Assembly: GCA_033964015.1 (NCBI GenBank)
Contig: CM066918.1
Location: forward strand, 30,170,595 to 30,234,594
From: Scolanthus callimorphus
Taxonomy: Eukaryota > Cnidaria > Anthozoa > Actiniaria > Edwardsiidae
Reading direction: 5' to 3'
Length of the DNA stretch: 64,000 bases
In this document: positions 12,609-25,100 of the stretch, piece after piece
Layout of the letters: every line of letters begins with the position of its first letter
Position numbering within the stretch: position 1 is the stretch's first letter
Translations under genes and position numbers: made by a program
The notes under the pieces: model-generated
The model's database searches: none
Seen by the model: the letters and a program-made list of their open reading frames with translations, nothing else
What the model was told of the DNA's origin: nothing

Positions 12609-15600
12609 TCACGAGTAAAACAGTTTTGCAAAAAGCTGGTCATGAGTCCCTTGTATGATGTCAACAATGGGTGCAGTGTTGGCAGCCAACTTCACGGGTG
12701 TGTCTGCATACCTGATGAACAGAATGTACACAAAAACAGTTTTTACGTAATACAGGGATGTTAACCCCAGGACTTCAAAAATTGAGGCTGCCTTGAAATG
12801 GTGAAAAATCCTGAAAATCTCCAAGGAGAGATACAGTAAATGTATGGCAGTCATTTTGAGTTTTTCCCAGGAGACGAATTGAAAAATCTTGAGGCTCCCG
12901 GCAAAACCGGGAGAGTTGACATCCCTGATAATATCTATATCCTACAAGTTTAAAAGAATTCTCAATCTGTTTATCATACATACTCTAGCCTGAGTTGCTC
13001 TGCAATATCCTTGCATTGGAAATGAAGATTCTGTGCCTGTAAAGCATATATGACCTGTATTACTTAATTTTACTAAAATTACTCCAGGAAGAAAGAAAAT
13101 GGTCTGCCACCCTTACCTGCAGGGCAGTGCCAGTCTATATTCCCACCCCCAACTCATGAATCGGTATATACATGTATGTTGCATGCTTATAGATGTGGTA
13201 CATTTCATGAACCAAGTATCTAGAATGCATTCACTGCATCCTGGACATTTTCAGACATCCCAAGGTTGATTCCAGTGAAAATTAGGCAATACTTCTGACA
13301 AAAGGAGTGCTCATTAACATAATCAGTAAATTTAAAATGACTTTAGCACTACAGTAATGAAAGAGAGAAATCAATGAAACTGTCCTTCCATTCAATAAGA
13401 CCACCCTGACTTACAATTAATTATAGTGTCAGGGTGGTCTCAACATGGAATCATATCACCTACCTCTATTGGCCCAATATGGCCAAGTCTTACTGCACTT
13501 GATAAGATGTTCCTTAGTGTAGAGAACATGTACATTTGCTGGGTGTGAAGTAGAGGGATGCCAAACACAGCACAGATGAAACCGATCATTGGTGCATGAT
13601 GGCCATGGATTTCATCAGACTCCAGTTGTTCCTTGAAGACAAAGAGAAAGGATTGCAATAAACTGCTCGCAGGCACATTTTGACACAAATCCAAGATGGT
13701 GGTCATGCGAAAGCAAACTCAGGTTTCTCAACCTACCCTGTGAAAACTACTCTCCAAAAACTTGGGTTTCGCAACCTAAAATTTTTCTCTCCAATGCCTG
13801 CGAGCAGGCTAAGGATTGCAGGTACATAAACTGCTGAAATATTATAATGATATAAGTGATCTGCAAGTCAGGATGCCTGTAAATTTAATCCTTTATGATC
13901 CATAACCCCAGGTCTTTGCAGAATACAAAGACCCAATTACAAGGCGCGCTTGCTAACGCTGCGCTTGCTTCCTGTTTCTTATTGGCTGGAGGCAAAGGAT
14001 CTTTGTTTTTTCTATAAGGCTTACCATGGGCTCTACCATTTTCCTCTCAATGAGTTTGTTACTTTAATTCTGGTCGAACAAGGAATGCAACAAATGTGAA
14101 TCTCCGTCCCCAGCGTTCAGGACCTCGCTTTTCCGAGATTCCTATTTTAACAGAATTGTACTTCTTTGGAATAATCTACCAACTGAGACCAGAGCTGCGC
14201 CCTCTTTCTGCACTTTTAAAAACAAACTGAACCGTCTGTACTTTAGTAAACTTGAACTATTCTTTGACAGTGACCGGGTCCGGTCTTGGAAGTCCTTGTG
14301 TCCCCACTGTAGGGCAACAAGAATTGACTGTTGCTAGATACCTAGCAAGATGTACATATTTATATTAATTAATTGTCCAATCGTTTTGTAGTGTGCTGTA
14401 CTGTGTTGGGGCGCGCCTTGGGACTGCGAGTCCGTTAGCTCTCCCGCATCACGACCATTTGTTGTTGTTGTTGTTGTTGTTGTGTTGTCGCAGTATTTTA
14501 TATATCATAAGTTTATAGTGCTCGGCGTGATGGAAGCCACTAAATAAATAAATAAATAAATACAGAAGGATACAGAATACATATATGATAAGCCATGGGC
14601 TTGTACTCTTGGACTGAGTGTATTCTGACCTATGATAGTGGGTTAGTTTCCCCATGGAAGGGATTTGGAAATTCCATAGGGGTGTGATGGTGAAATGCCT
14701 TATATTTTCCATACAATCACTGTATCTTTCACCAGGAATTCCAGGGGGTGTAGAGGGGTCATATCAGCCTATGGTCCTATCTCAATTCCTTCCATGAGAG
14801 GAGTTTGTTAATGTCTGGAATCACACAATGCTCGCACATGCAGCCAGAGTTATTAGGGCATTTACCTTCAGCCTGTCAAATTCTGGTTTCTTGAAAGCAG
14901 AACATGATGTATTCAAGAGAGACGTTCCCTAGAAAATAATATAAAATTATATACTGCTGAAAGTTCTAGTGACTGAGAAACCATCTGATTGATGTGTCAT
15001 TTGTAATTCTATTCATATTTTTTATGATCTATGGCCTAAACCAGCTGCTTATGCCCCTTCAGCATGTCACCACACATCCATATGGATGATGAGTGTGGAA
15101 CAAAAGAGGTGAACCTGGAGAAACAGTTTTTTCAATTGCAAAAATGTGACATAAGCTTACCTGTCTTATACTTGCTCTTTTGGTGACATGGTTGGAAGTG
15201 TAAGCATGGAGCCTGTTATCAAGGTGCATAACATGATCCAGGTCTCCATAATGCTTGTAAGCCTCTGTCACATATGGCAAACTAAATGAGGCTACAGAAA
15301 AAAGGTTCATATTTAGATTATTATGTGTCTGACCAAATTTTATAATCTCAAATCAGTTTCTACTGTACCTGCATTTTGAAGAGCAGATTTAATAAACACC
15401 TTGAATGTTTCTGGAAGAAAGAACAATATCCCTCAGTATATCAGGCGTTGAGAACAAATGATATCCCCTATTTCTTGAAGCAGCTATTATCTTGTTTGTG
15501 TGTGTGTGTGTGTGTGTGTGTAGTGAAAGAAGAGTGATTTTCTGTAGTTAATGCTCTGCTTAATATTGGTTGGAGTTGTTTGCACCTGGGGGGGATCCCA

Positions 15601-16263
15601 TAATTTTGGGGTGGGGTGCTCGTCAGGAAGATTCAATTTTACCCTTAAAATGTACAGAACATGGCATCGCTTAGTTGATTTTGACTCCTAAAAGGTACCA
15701 ACAAGACATATTTTCCCTCATAATTTTCTCTCACATATTTTTTCGAGGGAAAATACGTCTGAAATTCAGGCTATCAACAAGTGTTACTTGCTTGATTTGC
15801 TAGAACGGACCTCTAACAGGTACATCTAAAAAAATTGAAAAAATGCAAGTTTTCGAATTTTACCCCTAAAAGGTACCAGAGGGCTGATTTTAAACCCTAA
15901 AAGGTACGACGAGCACCCCCGCCCCAAACCTATGGGAGTTCCCCCCATAACCTATCACAACTACCCACACAACTACAGCTCATGATGCACCTACCAAAGC
16001 TATTCACATGGCCAGTTTTTGCAGCAGCTTCTAGTCCTATACTGTGCGAAAATCCTCCGGTTGGAAAAGCTAGAATAACCATTAAAAACACAGAACAATC
16101 ATTGAACAACCAGAAAAGCAGTGTTCGAAAAAAGCTGCAATCGAGTATCTTGGTATCTCCTTGCCAGCTATTGCAGTGACTTCTAAAACAAAAGTTAAAC
16201 AACAGATCTACTACCTGAGTCGGCGATTTGCAGTAAATCCCACACATCAGCTTGTTTAGCCAT
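12609..16263 (-). CDS. ureF: Urease accessory protein F (UreF) homologue
   Basis: Exons, 5' to 3' on the minus strand: 16263-16215, 16069-15995, 15410-15369, 15291-15161, 14928-14866, 13631-13464, 13036-12984, 12711-12609. All have GT-AG borders, phases agree, and they give 227 residues, the usual UreF length. UreF works with UreD and UreG as a scaffold and GTPase regulator that delivers nickel to urease in the cytosol. Visible landmarks: MAKQADVWDLLQIADS then AFPTGGFSHSIGLEA at residues 17-31, the family signature. Next come a LPYVTEAYK segment, an LHAYTSNHVTKRAS helix, a central GFICAVFGI segment, and a C-terminus with GTHDQLFAKLFYS, like the conserved H-x-x-L-F-x-S end. Start: the ATG at 16263 immediately precedes the LLQIADS helix. 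A minus-strand AATAAA is at 12602-12597, seven bases past the stop, with another at 12442-12437. A bacterial contaminant is excluded by seven introns. Confidence 0.9.
12755..12925. repeat. Dispersed repeat family I, copy 1
   Basis: This stretch runs from GGGATGTTAACCCCAGGACT to CCGGGAGAGTTGACATCCCT. Its ends are inverted complements (GGGATGT ... ACATCCC). It shares blocks in inverted orientation with 23265-23515, including TCAAGATTTTTCAAT and the 'caggactt'/'aagtcctg' pair. It is in the last intron of the ureF-like gene. Confidence 0.6.
14065..14487 (+). mobile_element. 3' end of a non-LTR retrotransposon (CR1/L2-like), broken
   Basis: After one frame change, a + strand reading contains SYFNRIVLLWNNLPTETRA followed by a Phe-Lys-rich segment. 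This is the characteristic C-terminal 'R-x-x-x-LWN-x-LP ... F-K-x-x-L' motif of reverse-transcriptase ORFs in CR1/L2/Rex-type LINEs. An untranslated tail of about 220 bp follows, ending in a (TTG)n microsatellite at 14461-14484, a typical 3' terminus for these elements. Only the tail survives. It is antisense within an intron of the ureF-like gene. Confidence 0.7.
14541..14562. repeat. (AAAT)n microsatellite
   Basis: About five AAAT units just beyond the LINE tail; it may mark the downstream edge of another retrotransposition product. Confidence 0.8.
15497..15521. repeat. (TG)n microsatellite
   Basis: Twelve TG units in an intron of the ureF-like gene. Confidence 0.9.
15588..15946. mobile_element. 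Foldback element E with G-rich/C-rich ends
   Basis: The left end GGGGGGATCCCATAATTTTG plus GGGTGCTCGTC is the imperfect inverted complement of the right end GACGAGCACCC ... ATGGGAGTTCCCCCC. Inside, 'ttacccttaaaatgtac' and the 'accctaaaaggtac' block (at 15837-15906) recur. No protein is encoded. It lies in the second intron of the ureF-like gene. Confidence 0.7.
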
Positions 16264-16732
16264 TCGAACGAAAGTTGGTCATGGATCCTCGCGATCGAGC
16301 CTTCTTTAGCATCCTTCTGCGGTGTTCCTGTTGTGAGTACCAGGCCTCTTTCCTGGAGCTCGCACAGGGAAAAATAGGCATGCAATGCATGCATGTAGCT
16401 ACCGATGTACAACTTAGGGATAAAGACAGCGGAAAATTCAGGAGTATGTACTGCCACTGGAAAAGTGGAGAGCGCTGAGATGTATAAATTCCAAAAGTTA
16501 TATTAATAAGTGGTTTTATTTACAACAATTAATTTAATTCTCAGTCATGTCTGAGATAAATATAAATATATGCTACAAATCGATAGCTGGTGTAAATTTA
16601 TAGTATGATAAATGTGAATCTCTTCGGGAAAATGTAGATTGGCTCTCACAAAAATGTGTCAAGAACCACAACAGAAAACGTGTTGATGAGATGGTTAAAC
16701 AAAGGCATAAAGATAAAATAAAGTTTTGATTT

Positions 16733-16821
16733 TCAAAAGTGTAGAACGACGAGAACCATTAGGTGGACAAAGCTCGCCGCAAACATTACTCCTCGTGTTT
16801 GGTCTGTTGCTTGAGCTGCGT
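16733..16821 (-). CDS. Candidate alternative last exon of the EGF protein, GPI-signal-like
   Basis: A consensus acceptor (TTCGTTTTCAG) precedes 16821, and the exon reads DAAQATDQTRGVMFAASF and then a hydrophobic stretch ending VLVVLHF and a stop at 16735-16733. Small residues followed by a short spacer and a C-terminal hydrophobic tail are the pattern of a GPI-attachment signal. The big EGF exon contains a phase-1 donor (GTAGGG) a few codons before its stop, at about 17214-17209, which would join this exon in frame. Minus-strand AATAAA is at 16520-16515. Whether splicing or read-through to the stop at 17192 dominates cannot be told from sequence. Confidence 0.5.
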
Positions 16822-17191
16822 CTGAAAACGAAGAAAAAACAAAAAGGCATGAATTGAGACATTTGCAATTGCTTTTGCTCCTCTCGAAATCACTCCCCCT
16901 CCAGTTCTCTCGATACATAACTGCTGAGGGCCAAAGTTTATTTGTCGTGTGTTCAAGTATGTTTTTCTTTTTACTATGATGAAGGAGAGTATCGGTTTGT
17001 ACGCTTCGTTTCTAGTTTTTTCTTCACTACTTTGTGTGTTATTTTATGAGAGGCTGAAAATGCAAAGAGATCAAAGATAATGCAACCAGTTTTTGATAAT
17101 GTACCGGCGGAAGAGATGTGAGACGTGTGTCGAGTACGGTTAGAAAAAGTGCAATAATTGAGTGTCAGCCTTAGTGGAGTAGGTGACCTTC

Positions 17192-20100
17192 CTACAATTG
17201 GGTATTCACCCTACCGTTGCACGCCTTTCCTTTGCATCTGGCCTGGGTAGCACATCCACTCCCTGCACAATCACAATGCGTCCCGTTCCCATGGTAACCC
17301 TTATTGCAGACGCATTCATACGAGCCCGAGGTGTTGATGCACATTGCGTCTGTACTGCACCGATGGGCCTTCGTCTCGCACTCGTCAACGTCTGTACACT
17401 CGTAGCCATAGTAACCACTTAGGCAAGGACAGGTATAGGAGCCAAGTGTGTTTTTACACACCGCATTTTGACTGCACGTGTGCCTATGATGATGGCATTC
17501 GTCAAAATCGGTGCATTTCCTCCCGTCTCCATAGAAACCATCGTTGCACGTGCATACATATGAGCCATTCGTGTTTTGACAAGAGGCGTGCTTGTCACAG
17601 AACCCCGGTAACGCACACTCGTTTATGTCACGGCATTTCACGCCATTTCCGGTGTAGCCAGATTTACAAATGCACTCGATGGACTCACCCAGCATTCTAC
17701 ATCCCGCGTTCTTGTCACAAAAATACTTATTGCTGACAAAACACTCGTCTACCTCACAATGCGTTCCATTGCCGAAGAAACCCATTTTGCAAACGCACGA
17801 ATAAGAACCACTCTTGTTTATACAGGTCGCGTTGGCATGACAACGATGTTCATCAGTTTGACACTCATTGACGTCACGGCAGTAACCGCCGTCACCATGG
17901 TAACCAAGCGTGCACGCACATTTGTAAGATCCATAAGTGTTGACGCACTCAGAGTGGACAGGGCAGTAGAAATGACCCTGACATTCATTGACATCTACGC
18001 ATGCGCCGTCACCCGTGTAACCTTGACGACAGCGACAGGTGTATGAGCCCACGGTATTGTGGCAGTGGCTGTTCTTCGTACAGTTCGGTGATGATAACAA
18101 ACATTCATTGATGTCTGGAAGTGAACGAAAAATTTGACGGGTGTAAAAAGCGTGGTTACGAGTAACCTAGGCTTTGCCATCCGTGTTTCTAGCACGCATG
18201 CAATGCACATAAAAAATCAGAGGATTGAACATGAACTGCGACGCTTGGCTCTAATAGATGCCGTCGTCTCTCCTACACCCTTTACCTCCTGGAGGTGCGA
18301 GAGTTTCTAGACTGCTTTTACAGTGATACAGTCAATATGAGGCAGGTGAGCGAACCGTATGGCACGGTGTTCTTTACATAACATAACTTAGCTTTACTGC
18401 TGTAAGTAAAGAAAGCTACACAAGTGTCAAAACAAACCAGAAGCCGCCGCGTTTTAAATCGTCACGATTGGGACTAAACTCCCCTTGTAATACTTACCGT
18501 CACATCTATAGCCACTCCCCGTGTACCCAGGAAGACACTTGCATGGGTATTGCGCGTCTCCCTCAGACGCATCTTCCACGCATACTGCATTCAAACTGCA
18601 GACGCTTGACTTGCCGTCGTCACTCCTACACCCTGTACCTCCTGGAGGCGCTTTCTCGGCTAAAGAAAATAATTGATTCAGTTTTTCCAAAACCCATTAC
18701 AAGTGGGTTTCGTAAGGAAGCTACTTGCAGAAGATCTAGGGAGGTGATAGAAGCGCGCAAAGACGCAAGGAAAGAAGTGACGCAAGACACAAGGAAATTA
18801 GAGAAACTGCTACGTCTTTTGAACGCCGCGACAACTCTGTTCTGCTTCTGTACTAAATAATTCCTGAAGTTGTCTCGGCTGAGAGCCATGAACTCAAACA
18901 CAGCAGTTTTGTAACACACGCCAAGTTTATTTATTATTGCCATGAATGCGCTACTCGGGGAACGAAATGAACGAAACAAAATACATACGCACGTGCCACG
19001 TATTCACGTAATAATTGCACGTGGGAATGTTTTTTGCACTTTTGATGTCCTCCATTGGTATACATCTGCCTGTTCGATGATCAACTGATCAACGCCTCAG
19101 TGCGCGCTGAGGGCTGGTTTGGAAAAAGATGCGCTGGGTCTCTTCAGACATGCACTTGTGCGTCTTTACAGTAGCTTTGAAAGGAAATAGAAAATATGGT
19201 TCGTCGGGTGCTTACCTTCTATTCCCAGGAATGACTCCAATTCCCCATCGAGGTGTAATGACAGAGCCACACCCGCAAAACACAGCACAATAACCAGTCC
19301 AACAATAGCCGCGATATCAAACCCCCTCCATGCGCAGCAACCAGCGTGGGGCGGTAGAACGACAGATCCGCTACCATCCGATTGCTCGTCGGTTTCCTCG
19401 TCTACAAGGAATGCTACTGTAGGCCCTGATCTCTCCTTGGGGAGCCTGCCATCAGGGTCGTCAGCGTCTGTTAACTCCATTTCGCATGCTCCACTTGTTA
19501 GCATGGGTGCAGACTGGTCTTCGTTTTGTGCACCTGCGGTATCTGGTTCCTTTATAAAGATCGCCTTGGGTGTGGCGCGCGATTTGTTAAGGAGAGGAAC
19601 ATTTTGATTCGTGTCTATTTCCGTTGCCTCTGCATCATCCTTCTTACGCGCCTTGGTTTTGGCCATGATTGAGACTAACCCGAGATCTGTTGGCCGTTTG
19701 GGGTTATTATTTGCCGTAATTTTATCACTAGGAGAACTAACAGGAAGGGATTTTGTTTCTTGCTTGGATTCCGGTACTTTTTGACTACTAGAACCAGATT
19801 CGCCAACCGCCGTAACATCCTTTACTGGGCTTGTCGGTACCGGAGGTTGCTTAGGAACCTGTGCAATTGGCGATTTTGCGCTAGCTGGTTTAGGAACGGA
19901 TGGCGGACTGGAAAGCTTTGTCGAGCCTTTTGACCCCACCCCTTCGCTTTCTACCTTGTCTATCTCTTTAACTGGCGTAAGGGTGTTATGTGGTTTCGTT
20001 ACTCCTTTAGATGCGGGCGGAGGATGAGAACTGTCCGATACGCCTAACCCTTTACCAGCTTTAACTGATAATATCGGCCGCTCCTTGTCTCGATTGCTAA

Positions 20101-20407
20101 TTGCAGTCCTTGCAGGGCTTGTTTCCTTGTGTTTAAGGCCATTTGTACCTGCCGATTCAGCTTCTTTACTTGCAGTATCCCTAGGCTTAGATTCCCGTTT
20201 GGGATCTGGAATCACACATGTTGTTTTCGCAGGTGAGTCGATCACGGACACGGGGATAGTGCCATTAGTCCCTGAGAGTGGCCGGTTACCGCCTTTGCTA
20301 CCTGGCAGATGTTGTACTTGTGGTGCAAAAAGTACAGTTTTAGGGCTGGTGGGTGCCTTTTCGAGAGAATTGTTGTTCTTGTCCCCCATAACCAGACCAA
20401 ACGACAT
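17192..20407 (-). CDS. Membrane protein with long Ser/Pro/Lys-rich tail, one TM helix and eight EGF modules
   Basis: Exons, 5' to 3': 20407-19216, 18659-18498, 18114-17192, giving 758 residues if the last exon is read to its own stop. The first about 360 residues are hydrophilic, rich in Ser, Pro, Lys and Thr and without recognised domains. A single hydrophobic helix follows at about residues 362-383 (IAAIVGLVIVLCFAGVAL). There is no N-terminal signal peptide, so a type II topology is likely: tail in the cytosol, EGF part outside. Exon 2 encodes one EGF-like module. Exon 3 encodes seven calcium-binding EGF modules, most opening D-(I/V/F)-(N/D)-E-C and carrying the C-x-N-T-x-G-S-Y-x-C hydroxylation motif. 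Specific function unknown; cell adhesion or matrix binding is inferred from the EGF type only. Start: the ATG at 20407 is the first in frame. An alternative 3' exon at 16733 could add a C-terminal lipid-anchor signal. Confidence 0.82.
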
Positions 20408-22104
20408 CAAGGGCTACAGAGGGATTTCCAGATCTGAAAATCAAGAGCAGCGGGTGAACTGAGATGGTGGTAGTCTTCTTTGTGTGGTTTTAACATGTAA
20501 CAGACGAATCAGTGAATCCGATGTGAACAATTCGATCGTATTCACTAAGCACTATAGTTATTCGCATGTTCTCGCGCGTTGTTACACGTTTCAACTCACT
20601 TATATGTTTCTGCTAACATATAAAAACCTAGAATTATATCAAGCACAAGGCATAGAATCAGGAAGTTTGTAAATTACGTCCCCTTTCCGAGTTTATTCAT
20701 ACATTATGTAACTCTGCCCGTTTGAGACGTTAATGTGCCAGGAATGAGGTTACGTTAATGTGCCAGGAATTACCTTACTTACTAGTGGAAAAGTTAATGT
20801 GGGCTGATTCATGACATCGATGCCTGCATTTGCGTGTAAACAAGGTACAATCATAAACGAATGAATACGCCGCATCACCTTCCAATCATTTTTAAACTAA
20901 CGCCCATAACAGGCCTACAGAATGTACTACATTTGCGCACCTTATCATCTAGCATTATGCTTCACCTTTCTACTTACAGTTCTTGTATCTTCAAGGCACT
21001 AAAGGATCCAATAGCGTCTTGCGATAGGCAAATCTAAAAAGGCCAAACTGCAAGAAGCGTTTCGCATATTTTGTACTGCCTAGCAACACGATATATGTAA
21101 AAACAAAACAACTTTGATGAGGATTACAATTTTCGGTCGGCATACGTGTAAAGCTAATTCCCGCCAAATTTAATCTAGATCTCTTTTTAGCAAAGTTTCC
21201 GGGTTCTTAGCTGCTTGCCGCTCATCAGGGGCTTCGGCCTGGTACAGCATTGTTGATTGTAGCGACTCCTCTGATTGGTTGGACGTAATACCAAAACCTG
21301 CGGTGTCGGAGTGTTTTGTTTCATAGTTGTTGCTAATTTGTCCTTCCTGTCAGAGAGACAGGTATCACTTTATTATTTTATTTGATAATAAAAAACAACA
21401 ACTCGTTAGTATAAATTTGTGAAAGGGCACTTGTCATTTCGAATTTCTCACGTGTGTGAGTGAAAGTGCTCGAGTGAATTTTTCTGTGACGTTTACCTAG
21501 AAATTAAATTTTACTAATGGTCCGATTTAGGCGAAACTAACAGGAAGTAAATCATTACAATACAGCAATTCCAATGTTTAGGCAACAGCAATAAGCTTTT
21601 ACTGTACAGCGACTTGTGTGTGTTCTGTGTGTTACAGTATATTCATACCAATTTTATGATAATAAAATAATAATAATTTATAACATAAGTATTCTCTCGA
21701 TTCACATACAGTAAAATGTGAATAGAGCGGATTTCAGATGACTACATTCCTATAGGTTCTATTCAGAATTGATGTAATCACTCTTCCATTAGTTTCACTA
21801 CAGTCATATGAAATAAATTATCGTTTCTGATATAATTTTTTTACAAGATACAAGCTAGTTTTATTTGCGCATTGCAATCAATTGAAAAAAACTAACATTA
21901 ATACCAACTACTAATGGTTAAAATAAATATATGAAATATGCAAAATTATGTTTTACTTTTTTTTAATTCTGCAATTTACGTATATTTATGTGTGTGCACT
22001 TTCCAATGTGTTGATGTGCGCGTGTGAAAAATGTTTTTCTGAGCCGGCCAGCGGCTGCCTCTACCAGATCACATGACATGCTCAGTTCCATCAGAGTGAT
22101 CAAA
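20408..22104. other. Divergent intergenic region (EGF gene / aconitase)
   Basis: Holds the promoters of two divergently transcribed genes. A short direct repeat, ACGTTAATGTGCCAGGAAT, occurs twice within about 20730-20771. The part at 21350-22000 is AT-rich. No coding sequence, RNA gene or mobile element was recognised. The aconitase 5' UTR is immediately left of 22105, with a GTGATCAAA context before the start codon. Confidence 0.55.
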
Positions 22105-25100
22105 ATGGCGACTGGTGAGTACGGGACGTCGTGCATTCTCGCACGTTTGACGTGAAATCACTAACAAATTCTCCTATTTTCACAGAAACAAGCCCCTATA
22201 AGCACTGCATAACAACCATCAATGTTAACTCCAAAGAACTAAAGTATTTCGACGTATCACAGCTTGGGGAAAATGCTTTTGGTGAGTAGTCTTGTGATCA
22301 AGTTGAACCTTGCTCCTTCGCGTCACTCACGAAAATTGAACGGGCGACTTTATAAGTAGAATAATTTATTTATTCCATGTCGCTTCTTGTTCAGAGAAAT
22401 CATCCATCTATCTTATTAAAGCAAGATTAGTCCAGTTATGCTGCTGCTCAGCTTTCAGATCCAGAAAGAAATACATCTGCACTAAATACGTTTATTAAAC
22501 TACAGTAAGTTACGTCACGACCCCTAAACTTAAAGATTGCACGTACGCAATATTTCTTGGAGTTTTGCCATGGGGTATCGAGAGTTTCTGAGTTCTTGAA
22601 GTACGGGTCAAACTTTGAGCAAGGCAAACCATGACGAATGTGGCAGTTTATCTTCTAAGGCGTGTTAAGTGATCATTTTTAATAACATAATTGTTCAGTT
22701 ATGCATAAACAACGAGTTTGAAACAACTGCTATATAGAGCCCTATTAAGGGGATTTCATAAGTTTATGATTAATACACCTTATATGATGTAGTTATCAAA
22801 CCAATTGTAAAGTACACATCATTTCCCATAATTGTAAAGTGATTATACCAATTCAAATAAAAGTTCTAATCAAGTAATATTGCAAGTTACTCATCACAGT
22901 CATCTGAAATCAGCTCTAGCACATATCAATCCTTTGATGGTTGTTCAGTATCATTTAAAAACTACCTAGTAATATTAAGGCAATGAAAAACTGTAATCAT
23001 CATAGAGTCTCTTCTTGTAGAGTTAACCTTGGCTAGACTTATTATTTTTTGCATGTGTGCAAACTCTTGGCTACTTTAAGGGGGCCCCAGAGACAGGCTT
23101 GTTTATTTTCAAATCATGTGCTGCAGGTTTTTATGTTTGTGAAGCCACCTGCATAGAACTGCATAGACTCCCATTGTGGCCCCTCCCAATTATCTCAAGG
23201 GAACATAAAAATATTTTGGCTAGGTTTTCAGTATTTGGGAACACACAGCTTGAGTCACCCAGCTAACATGGGAGAGTTGCTGGGACCTCAACTCTCCCAG
23301 TTTTGCAGGTAGTCTCAAGATTTTTCAATCATGTCTCCTGGCAAAATGTTCTTGAATTGCGATATATTAAATATAAATTTACTGTACTTCTCACAGTTTT
23401 CTTTCGTGGAATTTTCTCATATAACTTTCGTATTTCCTCTGAAATCCCAAGGTTTCTCACAATTTCTGAAGTCCTGGGGTTGACATCCTTGGAGTTTGCA
23501 TCCCTGATAGTGTGCCCTTCTTGAACTCCCTTATTTGTTGGCCTCCTATCTATAACAATGTAGCACCCATTTGTTCCGCAGACAACCAGAAAACTTTGCC
23601 ACAGCACTGGCTGTTGTTGCTTTCTTGCTATGCCACAATCAAATAAGATTTTATCTCCTTACAGGAAAGTTGCCATTTTCTATCCGAGTTCTTTTGGAGT
23701 CTGCAGTGCGTAACTGTGATAATTTCCAAATCCACCCTAAGGATGTTGAGAATATTCTGAACTGGGAACAAAACCAGGACAAAAGTGTGGAAATACCCTT
23801 CCGACCTTCAAGAGTTGTCTTACAGGATTTCACGTAAGTTAAGTTAATTGCCAACTTATATCATAGTTTATAGAGTGGGGTGGCTAAGAAACCTAATACC
23901 CTGTTATTGTACCATGTCTTTGTTCACCTTTTCAGAGGAATCCCTTTGTTTGTGTACCGTCACAGTACATAAGTACCAAAATTCAACCATTAAGACTCAG
24001 TATGCACTCAGACATGTATGTTAGATGATCACAACACAAAAGATTGTGCACTGCAAATTAGGTTTTGATGAAGTGGGAAGAGGTATTGTTTAAGACAGAA
24101 CTTTCTTACTTGTCAATATATCTTTCTATACCTGTCCAGCAGTTTTCATACACAATGATATAGAAGCCAGATACAAATTATTCATGCAAAACCATACCCG
24201 GATTATAATCGGACTAGCTGATATTAGCATGCATGTTTTCTACCTCTCACCCCTGGGAGGAGAGAATGTGGACTGAGAGTAGTGTTAGACAAATAAGAAT
24301 GCCAAAAATTATTCTTCCATTTTTTGTTGAACAAGATATGTTTGATCAAAGTTTTATGCAAATTTTAAAATGTGGCAATTTGCACTTTAAATGGGTAAAA
24401 CAGCTTGATTAGGACTTGTTTCTGTTACTCCAGAACCCATGATTTGTTAATTTTGATGAATAATGTTGCTGATGATTTGTTTCTATCTGACCTGTACTAT
24501 GTTAGTGGGGTTCCAGCTGTAGTGGACTTTGCTGCCATGCGAGATGCCGTCAAGCGACTGGGCGGAGATCCTGCCAAGATCAACCCCCTCTGCCCTGCCG
24601 ACCTTGTTATAGACCACTCTGTTCAAGTAGATTTTTCCAGGAAGTGAGTTCAATCAATCCTTCTGGGGCACATCATAGAGTACTAAACTGTGACATCACA
24701 GATTTTAGTCCATGAATAATGAAAGCCCAACTCCAAAGAATGCCAGATGCAAAAAATGAAGGGAATCAGTTGAACCAATCCCTGGTTGAACATGAGATAC
24801 CGGCATGGCCCCCTGACATAATTTTCTTTAACAAATCACTGTAGTTTAGACCCAGTTCAAAACTTTATGAAGTGAACCAAAAATACAGTGGTTTGTTTGA
24901 AAAAAAGTATGTATTCAGTGGGGCCATATCTTGGCCATTTTTTCAACTGATTTACTTCATTTTTGGTGTGTACCATAAGCATTTTTTCATTATGCCCTTT
25001 CTTAATCAACCCTTTCTAAATATTATATTTTATTAAGTTGAGTTTCCAGAGCCACCTCAGGTATTTCAATGGCTATTCAGGGGCTCTGGAGGCAAACAAA

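Noticed and set aside
15930..16457. 175-codon minus-strand frame as a single-exon gene
   Set aside because: It reads through an intron; ureF exon 2 is in this frame, but exon 1 (MAKQADVW) is in another and joins by splicing.
17183..18046. Several open frames opposite the EGF exon
   Set aside because: Shadows of the cysteine-rich EGF repeats on the other strand, with no recognisable domains.
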